64,000 nucleotides of DNA, from NCBI RefSeq assembly GCF_032854445.1, contig NC_088301.1, positions 6,620,044 to 6,684,043 on the forward strand, given 5' to 3'. A program made the position numbers and the translations under genes. Origin of the DNA: Liolophura sinensis (Eukaryota; Mollusca; Polyplacophora; Chitonida; Chitonidae). Positions 33,062 to 57,559 of this stretch are shown here, one piece after another. The first letter of the stretch is position 1, and each line of letters starts with the position of its first letter. The notes beneath the pieces are model-generated. The model did no database searches and was not told where the DNA came from. It was given only the letters and a program-made list of their open reading frames with translations.

Positions 33062-33925
33062 TTTAGAGGTTCGAGTCATTCAGACTCGAATCCCTATTAT
33101 ATCTCTTCATCTTATTAGAGGTTCGAGCCATTCAGACTCGAATCCCTATTATATCTCTTCACCTTATTAGAGGTTACAGCCATTTAGACTCGAATCCCTA
33201 TTATATCTCTTCACCTTATTAGAGGTTCGAGCCATTCAGACTCGAATCCCTGTTATATCTCTTCACCTTATTAGAGGTTACAACCATTTAGACTCGAATC
33301 CCTATTATATCTCTTCACCTTATTAGAGGTTCGAGCCATTCAGACTCGAATCCCTATTATATCTCTTCACCTTATTACAGGTTACAGCCATTTAGACTTG
33401 AATTCCTATTATATCTCTTCACCTTATTAGAGGTTCGAGCCATTCAGACTCGAATCCCTGTTATATCTCTTCACCTTATTAGAGGTTCGAGCCATTCAGA
33501 CTCGAATCCCTATTATATCTCTTCACCTAATTAGAGGTTACAGTCATTCAGGCTCCAATCCCTATTATATCTCTTCACCTTATTAGAGGTTACAGTCATT
33601 CAGGCTCGAATCCCTGTTATATCTCTTCACCTTATTATAGGTTACAGTCATTCAGGCTCGAATCCCTGTTATATCTCTTCGCCTTATTAGAGGTTACAGT
33701 CATTCAGGCTCCAATCCCTATTATATCTCTTCACCTTATTAGAGGTTACAGTCATTCAGGCTCGAATCCCTGTTATATCTCTTCACCTTGTTAGAGGTTT
33801 GATCCCTTCGAGCTTGAATCCCTATTATATCTCTTTACCTTATTAGAGGTTACAGTCATTCAGGCTCCAATCCCTATTATATCTCTTCACCTTAGCTCGA
33901 ATCCCTATTGTATCTGTTCAGATTA
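33062..33925. repeat. 52-bp tandem array, ~16 copies
   Basis: Unit cttattagaggttcgagcca ttcagactcgaatccctatt atatctcttcac. The ttcgag...ctcgaa arms form a 6-bp hairpin in intact units; many units have ttacag instead and lose it. Confidence 0.94.
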
Positions 33926-35811
33926 TTATTATTCTCATTAAAATCATGGAGCGTTTTTTTGTTGTTGAGAAAACGGTTAATCAGACATTTATGGAACTTA
34001 AGTATGTTTTTGATAAGGACCTGTAACTGTGCACCTTAACTTTTGGGAACTTCTGATCAGATGACTTGGAGGCCATGTTGGATTTTGTGCAATACAAAGA
34101 AAATTCTATTCTCCCGAACGGCTAATGCGATTGGATTGGGACTAAAACTGTAGTTGCAGCAAACTTAGGCATGTTTAATCTGTTCATGGGGACAAGCTCA
34201 CTTTGGGTGGAAATGTCAGGTGTATATAATTTTTAAACTGTTGAAAATGTCACTGGGGGAAATATTTTATCTAATGCAGTTTTCGAGACTGATTTCGTAC
34301 ATGCAAGTTTTGCTAAACCGGAAGTGAAACTGGAAGCCGGCAAGGAGTCAAATTTTACTTAACCCTCTAAAGGAAGCCCGTCAATTGGAAGGAATACATG
34401 CTAAAAAAAGAATCGCTCATTTTTTTTTTTTACATTTTTAAACCTAAGTAACCTCTGTAAATAAAAAGACAAGGCAGAAATAAAACTTTTGTATGTAGTA
34501 GACCTGGAGATAAACAATAGCGAGTAAATATTTGAGTGTCCTGAGTCACGTGACCTGGCTGCCATGTTGGGTTGATATAAAAACATTTGAGCGTCATTTT
34601 GTCCAAGACCCCATGTTTCATTAACTTGAAATTTAGAACACGTAACATGCTAAAAACACCATTCAGATAAACAAAAGTAACGCGGCATCGGCCGGAAATA
34701 CTGACTTGAACCCTGGCATTGCTGCTTTAGTAGCTATATTTTACCTCGTATTCCTTCTTAGTTCTTTGGTGGTATGTTGAAAATGAGACTGATAGTAAGA
34801 TCATATATAGGCCTAACAGTTTTTCATGTTTACAATACCATCGGTCAGTTTAATGGATGACGAAATCAAAAGACAGCATCAAATATAACGTTCTAATTTA
34901 ACGACGATAAAGTTTACAGTAAAAGTTTTGGTTATCGCCAGTCTAGTTTCTCCATTGAAACATACATACATGCATCGGAACAACTTCGCTTCAAAACAAT
35001 CTATCACTTGGGCGACACTACTTCAAAGTAGGGCTTATCCCTTATATGCATCCTACCGATCAATCAAATCAATTAACTGGGGACAGGTCAATGTGCCGGC
35101 GGAGGGGACAAAAGTTACTTAATTTATGATGTGTTTGCTAAATATGAAGACCCTTAAAGTAGGCAGAGCAGAACACGGTTCAAATGAGGAGAACATTAAT
35201 AATGATTTTCTATCTCTTTTTTCCCGTGTTTTGCATTAGACTGAGCCACAAATACACCTGACACTATTTCATTCTTCCCAGCTTAGCTTTCAGAAATACA
35301 CATCTGTATTCTTCCATTCACTAACCTTGAACTCGGTCTTTTCGAGTGTTCTATCCTCATTTTGTCAAAGCTAACATCAAAATTGACAAAAAAATTGTAC
35401 CTGTCGCAAGGAAATGTGATTTTCGTTATTCGTAAATGGCGTCCTAATTGCGTTGTTGTTGTCTTCATTATTACCGTTATAATGAGGTGATATGAATTCA
35501 GAATGACTTTTAACGTTAAGGAAAACCAGTTTTCGTCGCCTACATCTTTCACATTTTGAGGGTATCGCTGACAGCAGGACCGAGGTCCAGGTTGGTGAAT
35601 GTAACCATGGATAGCGGTTAATGTGAAAGCTAAGCTAGAAACCCAGCAACCAATCTCAGGACTAAACTACAGGGCACGTCTGTTTGTTTTGTTGTCTCCA
35701 GGTGTAGAGAACAAACAACCCTGGAAAAATCTGATTACAAGAGTTAGGGTATTTTGGGGGTTTCCAAATTCCGAGCTTTTCTGGCGGGAGCCACTTTTTG
35801 GTGAGTGGAGA

Positions 35812-35885
35812 AATCCGGAACCTCGAGGTAACTGTCTTTTACATTGTACTTCACCTTCACTTGTCATTCGCTTTTTTCCCACGCA
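35812..35885 (+). repeat. second copy of the 32080 repeat segment
   Basis: About 50 of the first bases match 32085-32135 nearly exactly (aaatccggaacctcgaggta through cattgtacttcacctt). Confidence 0.7.
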
Positions 35886-36029
35886 TTATCTCAAGAACTG
35901 ATATTCTCACGGTAAGGAGAGTGCATGAGTGATGACATACAGACACTGTCAGTCGTGTCGGAGATATCATCTGTTAAACCGACTACACGCAGCAGTCCGA
36001 CGCACTACTCTTTCACTTATTTATTTCCT

Positions 36030-36160
36030 CTCCGACAGTAAGTGGCAAGGTATTCCAGCAACCTGCGGATGGTGGTTGGTTTTCCCCGGGCTCTGTCCGG
36101 TTTCCTCCAACAATAATGTTGGCCACCGTCGTATAAGTGAAATATTCTGGTGTAAAAGTA
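36030..36160 (+). mobile_element. SINE family A copy
   Basis: cagcaacctgcggatggtgg, ggtttcctccaacaataatg and cgtcgtataagtgaaatatt. Confidence 0.8.
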
Positions 36161-37004
36161 CTTCAAAATAGTGAATGTTTCAGCAACAGCTCTCAAATGG
36201 ACTTTCGCGGCAAACGAATGTGGTACACCCAAGTGTCTAGGGGTCTGCTTTAGGGGTATCAAATTAGCTATGGTCCAGCTGGTCCCAGACGAGGGCATAA
36301 ACGTACGGGTCGAGCGTCTGGGGCCAGTTAAAGGTTTGATACGGGAGGTGACGTATCAGATCTATCATGCAACTTGTAAGGGGTTTGCCCTCAGAGATAA
36401 GGGTACAACTGTCTTATATGGTACTCAGTAAGTTTGATAATTCACTGGTTCTTCAGCAGGGAAGATCACATAGTAACATCCCAGTGTGAGTTTTTCATCC
36501 AGACACTTCCCTTGTTAACCCTCCCTGCTGAGCAACTGCCAGCTGTACAAGTTTGTCACTTTTGTCTAAATTTCAGTTCCTAATTCACTCAACTTTTAGA
36601 GTCAGTTCAGGTAATACAAAAGGAACAAAACTTCATTTTATTCGTAAGACTGGTTATTGGTCATGCCAGTTTCTGACGACTTTGTACAGGTGATTCCCGG
36701 CCTTGACCTTAATACCCTTTATGTGACTCCCTCTGGTGTTGACCCCTAGAAACTCTGCCACCATGAATCTGATATTCAATCCAATTTGATTACTATAATA
36801 AATAATACATCAGTTTATTACCACGTTTTTTATCACCCTGCGATGTATGTTTCATATAATTAAAAACTGATCACACAACAGAGATGGTTTCTCTTTACTT
36901 TTTGTGTATTCAAAGACATACGAATGTAGTATGGTTTTTTTGACGACATGCATTTACAAATCTCAATCAGGATTGTTAGTTGATATGGGATGCTCTTGAA
37001 CTTG

Positions 37005-37155
37005 ATTTTGTTTATTAGATTTGTGTTTAATGCTATGTACGGCTGACTTTTCCACTTATTGGGACGGCAATCAGCTTTGTGAATGAAGGAAACCGGAGTG
37101 CTTGTAGAAAACCACAACCGTTCGGCATGTGCCTGTGATACCTTCTCCCGTAATT
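37005..37155 (-). mobile_element. diverged SINE family A copy
   Basis: tttattagatttgtgtttaa tgctatgtacggctg and gaaggaaaccggagtg; older, more diverged than other copies. Confidence 0.6.
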
Positions 37156-38054
37156 CTGTAACTAAGGCAACAAGATTCTATAGAGCATCGTCTATTATCT
37201 GTGTTTTTTTTTTTGCTTTTTTTGAAATTATAAGTGTTTTGGATTCTTAGCTGCATTTAAAGATGTCCACTTTTTGTCTTTTTGAATTTTGGATCGATGT
37301 TTTGATTGGAAGTCTTGTGGAAAGACTTATTATTAACCCGGAAGGCTCATCTTGGTTGACGGCTGGTATACCAGAGTCTGTTTCAACGCATAGTTAACTA
37401 CTTCCTAAGTTCGAACCTATATCCTCGAAACGATATGTTAAAACCTTACCATTCACTGGGAACAGCTTCTGTAGACTTCTGTAAGGTTAAGGAGAATCTC
37501 ATTGTTGGGGTTTTCATTGCTACAATGTTTTGATCGATACTGCGAATGTGCACTATGATGTTGTGACGAGCTATCGCCGCATCGACTAGGATAGTATTAT
37601 TGTCTCACATTAAGGCTGCTTGTGATAAGACGATTCTGCCACACTGGCATCATCTGGCTTTAGAGAGTAACAGATCGTCATTTCCCATCTCTCTGCTTTT
37701 TGAGCCTCGTATTATGAGAAACGTGAGAAACGTACAAGTACTGACAACAATTCTGTAATGGAGACCATGCCAGATGGAAACTGTATAGTGCAGGAGATGT
37801 CGTGAACCATTCGTCTCGAAAACTAAGCCTATGAAGATTAACATTATGAAGTAGAAAAAGTATGCTAACTGCATTTACGTTATACACAATAATGTGGGCT
37901 TTCGACAGTAGCCTGTGGCGCTGCGTGTCACTGAGAAAAGGCAATTTTGAATATAAACACCATTCTGAAAAGTAACATACTACAGTACCAGTACTGTAGT
38001 CCCACCATTTTATACCCACCCCCAGACACCGGCCATGCTTCTTTCATCCTTACC

Positions 38055-38410
38055 GGCCCGGATAGCACAGTTGGTAGAGCGTCCGCTTCGGGATCGGTAG
38101 ATCCAGGATCAATCTTAGATCAAGTCACACCTAACACTTTAAAAGAGGAAGTTGTAACTTCCTCGCTTGGCGTTCAGCATGAAGGGGATAGTGCAACGAC
38201 TGGTTGACCCGTATCAGTATAATGGCTCGGGCGGGGCGGCTTACTTGCCTTCGGTAAGTCGTCTCAGTGAAGCAGCACTAAATAAAAGAGCGGTGGAAAT
38301 CCGTCCTGCAACAAGGAGGCACATTACACGTACATGCACCCTAATGATTCCTTCGTCGTCATATGACTGAAAAATTGTTGAGTACGACGTTAAACCCCAA
38401 GCATTCACTC
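38055..38410 (+). mobile_element. full-length tRNA-derived SINE, family B
   Basis: tRNA-like head with A box tagcacagttgg (38063-38074) and a B-box-like ggatcaatc (38106-38114), a unique body (cctcgcttggcgttcagcat) and a tail ending cgacgttaaaccccaagcat then cattcactcact. Body or tail fragments recur at 1240-1365, 2905-2965, 51165-51230 and 56690-57060. Confidence 0.85.
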
Positions 38411-39855
38411 ACTCACTCTTTCATTCTTCATTGAAGGTAGTAATGACATAGATTCTGTCTTCATTCTTTTTTTTTTTTTTGAAAGTCCATCATGTTGTTT
38501 CAACATCTCGTGAACTGGAATATCACAAGAGTAAGCCAGCTCTCCAAAGTGCTGTTTCTGATGGTGGAGTGGATCGTTAATACCACGGGTAACTCCTCAA
38601 GCAAGGTAGTTGCAGAGTGCATTACATTCAAACAAATTCACACCGCGTAATAATTCTTCTAGTAAACCAGCTGGGCAGCATCCGAATCAGGAAAGTTTCA
38701 CTTCACATAAAAGTATACGTTTACTTTTGTAATGTAAAGGTTACATTATGTCTTGTACATGACCAAATGTAAACGTTCAGCTATTTGGGTGGAGTGTGGG
38801 ATGTTCCCGTACCTGAGCATACAAACATGTTTACTGATTGTTACTTATGTAAAAAATTACTATTTCGAGTAAAAATGCATTACCTCATCTTATACATGTG
38901 AAATGTTTATTGTAAAAAATAAACATTTACACAATATGTGTAAAATAGTATTCGCTGAATTTCCGATTGTACCATTGCGTGTCCGACATCTCGAACTGCT
39001 TGCCTTAGTAACGTGGTCGATGTGGCTACACAAAAGGCATAGTGGTGGGCACGAGACACAATTAAATGGCACACACCATACAAAATATACAATGCTGGAA
39101 TTGAGACTAAAGCGTATAGGATGTCAAGGGAGGTTTTTGGACTTGACGAGTCTAACACCATGAGATAATTGAAGAATGCAGTCTTGCATTTCAGATGAGT
39201 TAGACATACTTGAATCGTAGCTTATAAATATTCTTGGCAGACACTGTACAAATAAGCACGAAATAAAAAGCACTAAAAGTTTGGTTGGGTTGTTTTTCTT
39301 TGTATCCCTTTGTGACAGAGGATATAGTATAACACAGCGAAGAGGATGCAACCTGATGTCGGGTCTTAACGATCTGTCACGCTCGGATTCATAACATAAA
39401 CACTAGGGTATGGATATGAATAATATGAATATTACTAAAGTTTAATGAATCGACTATGGTCTAAATTCCCTACTTATCCCTCGCATCCTTTTACAAATTG
39501 AAACGAATGGAACGAAAGCCAATTTTCCTCCAACATGGCAACAAAAATTGCACAAGTACTAAAAACTACAATCTTTTCATTTAGAAAGTTCCTGGGCAGA
39601 AGTTTATTTGTGATTCACTGTGATTTAAGACCGTAAATGGGCCAAACAGTTTCTCACGTCTACAATAGCATCGGTCTGTTCTATAGAGATGGTATCAATG
39701 ATTCGTTCCATAAATTAAAACTACTTTGTTTTAGTACAACAGATTATTTTATAAGGTGTGCATACATTTTTTTTTTCAAATTCATTCAGGATGTTGGTCA
39801 CCATTTCAGGTCTTCTGCTATGCGTAGCCTGTGAGTTCCACGGAGCCTGACTCAG
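38411..39855. other. intergenic stretch, nothing recognised
   Basis: AT-rich sequence with no domain, array or full mobile element that I can name. Confidence 0.45.
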
Positions 39856-40104
39856 CCAGATTTCTTGCATGAGATTAACAGGAACCTGACTGATGTAAAT
39901 CGTCACCTGTTAAGGCTGGCCAAGATTATACCCAGGCTCAACACCTACGTGAGGGGTGCTGAACAGGTGGCTCCTGGGCCGAGATGGCCATCACTTAGCC
40001 CTTTAGAGATCAACGAGGTAGCGGAAACCATTCTGAAACGATGTACTGTGACCATCCATGACGTCAACGTCGACACTGCCCGCCTGTCACTTTCACTGCA
40101 CTAG
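39856..40104 (+). CDS. unassigned coding-like exon (82 codons, ends in stop)
   Basis: After a possible acceptor (ctgactcag|CCA) the frame reads PDFLHEINRNLTDVNRHLLR, LAKIIPRLNTYVRGAEQ, then a Pro/Trp linker and EVAETILKRCTVTIHDVNVD to TAG at 40102. Amphipathic helical pattern and codon use look protein-like. A separate frame just upstream (39791 on) reads like a signal peptide (MLVTISGLLLCVACEFHGA) then stops, one base out of phase. Could be a last exon, a decayed small gene, or chance. Family not recognised. Confidence 0.35.
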   Translation, partial: PDFLHEINRNLTDVNRHLLRLAKIIPRLNTYVRGAEQVAPGPRWPSLSPLEINEVAETILKRCTVTIHDVNVDTARLSLSLH

Positions 40105-40744
40105 TAAGTCATCTAGGCATAAATGCAAATTTTCAACAAAACTGGTTATTACCAGTGCAAGTTGTTAGTCACTGGGCGTCTCTTCCTCAACACTCAACTT
40201 GAGGGCGTGGTCGTTCTATGTCGTCGGTATTAAACCAACCAGCCCCCCTAAAACTAAAACTAAAAGGTGGAAGGAGACATATTTACTCTAAATGGTTTAA
40301 ACGCATGTGTTGCTGGCTAACAACAGATCTGTTAACAGTGTTGGCGCACTATGCGCTTGACAAGACAACAGCTATATCTATACACCACTTCCTCGTGGCT
40401 ATAGCCCAACAAACAACAGGCCCATCTGTTATAAAACATTTCAAAGAAGAAAGCCAATTTAAAACGCCAACAAATATTTAATATAATATATAATTCACGA
40501 GAGGAAATATCATGGCCTTCGCGAACACTTTTAAGGAATGTAGTGAATGCCATACCCAGAGTATCTAGCCTACAGTGAAATTCACACTAATTACCGATCG
40601 CGAATGTGGTATTACCAATGCTATTCAAAAACATTTCATAAACTGCCAACTACTTCATTGCTGCAATCATTTAAAGCGAAATTTAAAATGTTTGTTCAAC
40701 AAATGTGTAACAAATTTGTAGAATCCTCAAATATACAATCTCCA

Positions 40745-40965
40745 TTTTGTTTGATTCGTGTTTTACGATACACTCAAGGATATTCCACTTATAAGATGGC
40801 GGCCAGGGAAGAAACTGGGCAGGGCCCACGGAAAATCTACGACCATCCTGAGGACCTTCTACAGTCTATAGAAGTTATCTAATAGCATGACATCAGAGGA
40901 AGAAACTGGGTAGAGCCGAGGGAAAACCTACGACCATCCGCAGGTTGCTGCTAGACCTTCTTCAG
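40745..40965 (-). mobile_element. two adjacent SINE family A pieces
   Basis: gatggcggccagggaagaaa ctgggcagggcccac at 40795 onward, and a second body piece gaagaaactgggtagagccg at 40898 onward with caggttgctgctagacc. Confidence 0.7.
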
Positions 40966-42135
40966 TCTATATAAGTTATCTAATAGCATTACTTCAGTCA
41001 GAAATAGAGAGTGACTTTTTATCAGTCAAATGCAGTTCTTGTCATTCTTTGGGGGCATTGGGTAATAGAAAAGCACGACGCACTGTTTGATCCATTTTCA
41101 GGAGTCGCTAACAGTATATCTGAATCACTGTAATGCTGCAATGTCTAACCACCTATTAATCAGTAACACCCAGAAGCAATTGATATCGAACATGTATCCA
41201 CTAATAACCTATTTGCCTATAAGATGCCATTGTCATGGCAAAAATGGCCAGCCACATCTCCAGAATGTCACGACTACTTGTATATGTGGCCACCCACCTC
41301 TCCTGAATGTCACTAATACCTCTCACTTCGCTTGTGTTGGGAACGAAAATCTACTCTAGCATCAGAAGAATTAAACTTTCTATTTCTTGCTCTGCTCCAC
41401 CCATTAAACTCTCCAGAAAATTTTCAACAATAATCAGTAATTAAATCTTAGCACACTCTACAACTACAGTCTTGGTATGTTGACACATATTTTATACTGT
41501 GACGCATGTTTACAAACAACACGAAAAATCTTCATTTGTTTGGTATTAGCAATATTTTGTTTACCTAAGAAGATTGCTATATAGTGTGCCTATATATCCT
41601 TGTATAGTGTATGTCATTACGTATGTGCTGGCCCAGTGTTAACATATGGTTCAATACGATTATTCCAAATGAATCCAATCCAACCTTTAGTTTTATATAT
41701 TGGCACGTACAGCATACTATAGCGGCTATAAAAATAAGCCCGTTTTAGTGATCATTTCAAATTTATATACCCCAGACATAGACTAAAGTTATCGGCGTTT
41801 TCCTAGACGTGTGTATAAATTGTCAACAGTAAGCTTAGTCTGTATGTACTTTTCTGTAAAAAAGATTCATAAAATAAAACCTAGCCTTATGCGTGCACAC
41901 AGCATGTTATTGTACCAGTTAGACGAGCCATCACGAACATCTCTGTTTACGATGGCTCTCCCTGTTTGAACAGCACAGTGCACATGTCCTGGATCATACA
42001 TGGACCGCAGATTCAGTCAACGGTTCGTGTACAGCTATAGCTATATACCCTTTGGAAATTGCGAATATTCTATAACCAGATGAAATCTGTGTCACATCTT
42101 ACATAAGGCCAGCACTGGAAGCTTTCACAGCCGAC

Positions 42136-54019
<11,884 letters not shown>

Positions 54020-54059
54020 AAACAGAAGATATCGATATGGATATGACGACCATAACGGA

Positions 54060-54430
54060 TTCATTACATACGCTTAGAGCTATATATCATAGGCTTACAG
54101 CTAAATCACATAGGCTTACAGCTAAATCCTATACGCTTACAGCTAAATCATATACGCTTGCAGCTAAATCACATAGGTTTACAGCTAAATCACATAGGCT
54201 GTAAGTCACAAACGCTTGCAGCTAAGTAACATAGGCTCACAGCTAAATCTCAAAGGTTTACAACTAAATCGCATAGGTTTCATACAGCTAAATCACATAG
54301 GCTTATAGCTACATCACATAGGCTTACAGCTAAATCTCAAAGGCTTACAGCTAAATCACAGAAGCTTTACACAGCTAAAGCATATAGGCTTAGAGCTAAA
54401 TTACATACGCTTACAGCCAAGTCACTTGCC
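54060..54430. repeat. ~20-bp array in AADAT 3' UTR
   Basis: cataggcttacagctaaatc a repeated with small variations, between the AADAT stop and the first AATAAA. Confidence 0.9.
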
Positions 54431-54443
54431 CTTCCTTCTTTGA

Positions 54444-54449
54444 AATAAA
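54444..54449 (+). terminator. candidate AADAT poly(A) signal
   Basis: First AATAAA after the AADAT stop, about 425 bases downstream, just past the 20-bp 3'UTR array. Inferred from position. Confidence 0.45.
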
Positions 54450-55007
54450 TAGAGATTTCCAAATAGCACAGCTCCAATGTGAACCACTGTAACATAGTTG
54501 TGTTTAAAGTCTTTTAAACCAAAATAAGTACGTGTAGACGTTTCATTAATGTTTTCCCACCAAGTCTGTTTCAGTTTTAGTCAGTTCACTTTATATGTTA
54601 ACTACACCAAGAGGAGTATAAAAATGTTTTTTTTTGTGGCATACGGGGGACCATTTTCATGGAATTTGTTCAAGACCATATATTAATGTAGTCAAAACAA
54701 ACAAAAGAGCTTTGATATACTCTCCATAGAGGAATCAATAAAACAGGATTGCTGTATCAGCACGAGATTTTATGAGTTAGTGATTTTATTGTGTGACTTG
54801 GCAGACAGGGAATCTCGTCGTGTATATATCTTGTTGCTTTGCTAAGAATTTTCTCAACGAAATTACGTTAGTAATTTTTATGACGGAACAATTTGCTGCA
54901 CTGAGCAGGAATCGACCACATCCGAGCAGACGCTCTCTTCATGCGCAAATCTTTAAATTTCAACAGTTTATGAGTTTATATATTTACTTATATAAAGAGT
55001 GAATGTA

Positions 55008-55110
55008 TTTATTTATTTATTTGACTGCTGCATGTACCTTGCCTGCACAAGAATTTTTCACTTATATACAAGATGGCGGTCAGTTTTACGGATGGGAGAA
55101 ACTGGGGAGC
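55008..55110 (-). mobile_element. diverged SINE family A tail
   Basis: tatttatttatttgactgct gcatg, then gaatttttcacttatataca agatggcgg. Just left of the 39-bp array. Confidence 0.65.
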
Positions 55111-55284
55111 TTGGTGTAAACATTTTCTACGTGTTTGAACAATACAATATGTTAAATGCTGTAAAATGCTTGCAAGCTGTAAAATACTGTTGACTATAAC
55201 ATTTATAATGCCTTAGACGACAGCTAAAAGTGTTTATTTAACATAAAATGGTGTTCAGTGTAATGTTAGGTTAAAATGTAAAAA

Positions 55285-56490
55285 GTGGTAACCTAACATT
55301 TCAAGTGTTTTCCCTCCTCCTCCACCGTACCGTAACCTAATATCACAAGTGTTTCCCTCCTCTGCCACTGTAATCTAACATTACAAGTGTTTTGCCATCC
55401 TCCTTCACGGTAACCTAACATTACAAGTGTTTTCCCTCCTCCTCCACGTTAATCCAGCATTACAAGTGTTTTGCCATCCTCCTTCACGGTAACCTAACAT
55501 TACAAGTGTTTTCCTTCCTCTGCAACTGTTTCCTCCTCTGCCCCTGTAACCTAACATTACAAGTGTTTTCCCTCCTCCTCCACGGTAATCCAACATTACA
55601 AGTTTTTGCCATCCCCCTCCACGGTAACCTAACATTACAAGTGTGCTTTGTCATCCTCCTCCACGGTAACCTAACATTACAAGTGCTTTCCCATCTCCGC
55701 CACTGTAACCTAATATTACAAGTGTTTTCCCTCCTCTGCCACTGTAATCTAACATTACAAGTGCTTTCCCATCTCCGCCACTGTAATCTGACATTACAAC
55801 TGTTTTCCCATCCTTCACCACTGTAATCTGACATTACAAGTGTTTTCCCTCCTCCGCCACTGTAATCTAACATTACAAGTGCTTTCCCATCTCCGCCACT
55901 GTAATCTGACATTACAACTGTTTTCCCATCCTTCACCACTGTAATCTGACATTACAACTGTTTTCCCATCCTTCACCACTGTAATCTGACATTACAAGTG
56001 CTTTCCCATCTCCGCCACTGTAATCTGACATTACAACTGTTTTCCCATCCTTCACCACTGTAATCTGACATTACAAGTGTTTTTCATCCTCCGTCACTGT
56101 AACCTAATATTACAAGTGTTTTTCCTCCTCTGCCACTGGAACCTAACATTACAAGTGTTTTCCCTCCTCCGCCACGGGAACCTAACAGTATAAGTGTTTT
56201 CCCGCATCTACCACGGTAACCTAACGTTACAAGTGTTTGTCCATCCCCCACCACTGTAACCTAACACTACAACTGCTTTCTCTCCTCCGCCATTGTAACC
56301 TAACATTACAAGTGTTTTTCATTCTCCGCCATTGGAACCTAACATTACAGGTGTTTTCCCTCCTCCGCCACTGTAATCTAACATTACAAGTGTTTTGCCA
56401 TCCTCCTCCACTGGAACCTAACATGACAAATGTTTTCCATCCTCCACCACGGTAACCTAACACTACAAGTGTTTTCCCTCCTCCGCCACC
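55285..56490. repeat. 39-bp tandem array, ~30 copies
   Basis: Unit ctccgccactgtaatctaac attacaagtgttttccctc; period 39 measured at 55741/55780. Open frames on both strands follow from the multiple-of-three length. Confidence 0.95.
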
Positions 56491-56689
56491 GCCAAAAATG
56501 TTGGATTTAACATCATTAATGTAACATAAAACATTTCAATTCTTAGAGGGAATTTTTGAGCATTGTATATACATAAATGGTGTTGTTTAGAGATTTACAC
56601 TACAGTAGGAAGGAGATGCTGATAATTAGTATCTTTGCTACAATGATCCTATATACAGTATGTAATGTAAGGTGGACTTTAAAAATAGT

Positions 56690-57060
56690 AATTGCTGCTG
56701 CCTCGCTTGGCGCTTAGCACTGAGAAGGTAGAGCAAAGAAACAGGACTGGTTGTCCCGGTGTCAGTATAATATTATGTCATGTCTGGTGTGTTCGGCATG
56801 GTAGTTCAGTGGCAGTATGCACTCTCCCTGCCGCATACACTCTCCCTGCCGCATGCACTCTCCCTGCCGCGAGAAGACACAGTATATTTATACACACCCA
56901 ATTTATTTATTTATTTATTTGATTGGTGTTTTACGCCGTACTCAAGAATATTTCACTTATACGACGGTGGCTATACACACCCAATGATTCCTCTTTGGTA
57001 TTTGACTGTAAAGTGGTTAAGTGCAACTTAAAAATCCCAAGCATACATACACAGACATAT
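56690..57060 (+). mobile_element. family B SINE copy interrupted by a family A SINE
   Basis: Body (cctcgcttggcgcttagcac) and tail (ccaatgattcctctttggta) match 38160-38400. The copy is split at 56903-56971 by a family A tail flanked by a 14-base duplication. Confidence 0.82.
56903..56971 (-). mobile_element. 5'-truncated SINE family A with 14-bp target duplication
   Basis: Consists only of the family tail. The 14 bases tatacacacccaat occur on both sides (56889-56902 and 56972-56985), a clean mark of LINE-type insertion into the family B copy. Confidence 0.88.
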
Positions 57061-57559
57061 ATACATACACTCTTCATACGAGGATTTAAATTAATCCAAA
57101 ACCCTGACACACACTTGGCGAACGAAAAAAATGATTCCACACATGAAGGGCTTGTGCCAGATAGCTACTACCTCATGCTGTCTTTTCTAAGACTACATAC
57201 ACGGGCAATTCTAACAGCGACAGTTTTGAGAAGATCTTCCTTATGGATTTAGCTTTGCATGTGAGCCGCGTATTCTATTGAGAGTAGTGTCCCTTTGATA
57301 AGGTTGGGAGCGCTCCTTGCAGATTGGTTTCATGTAAGCTTAATATTTATAACCGTCAACAAGTCTTTCAATTGTTCGAGATGAATTTTATATAATCCAC
57401 TTTAAAAGAAAAAGGTTAAGAGACTTCAAGTTTCAATTTTACACGTATGTTTTTGTGTAAGAGAACTGATATGAATGTTTTTGTCCGATCGTGAAAACCA
57501 GGTGCGTTTTCTTATTTCAACCACACAAGTATAAGGTCGAAAACACACCTACACGAAAA

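Larger units (their letters stand above)
33926..38054. other. intergenic stretch, no gene supported
   Basis: Contains two SINE family A copies and a short dispersed-repeat segment. Open frames here (for example 35623-35901 and 36171-36431) lack recognisable domains. Confidence 0.5.

Noticed and set aside
36171-36431. Possible exon with tttcag acceptor and gtaagt donor
   Set aside because: The splice-like edges are present, but the 80-odd residues show no domain, the start abuts a SINE, and there is no partner exon. Kept only as a weak possibility.
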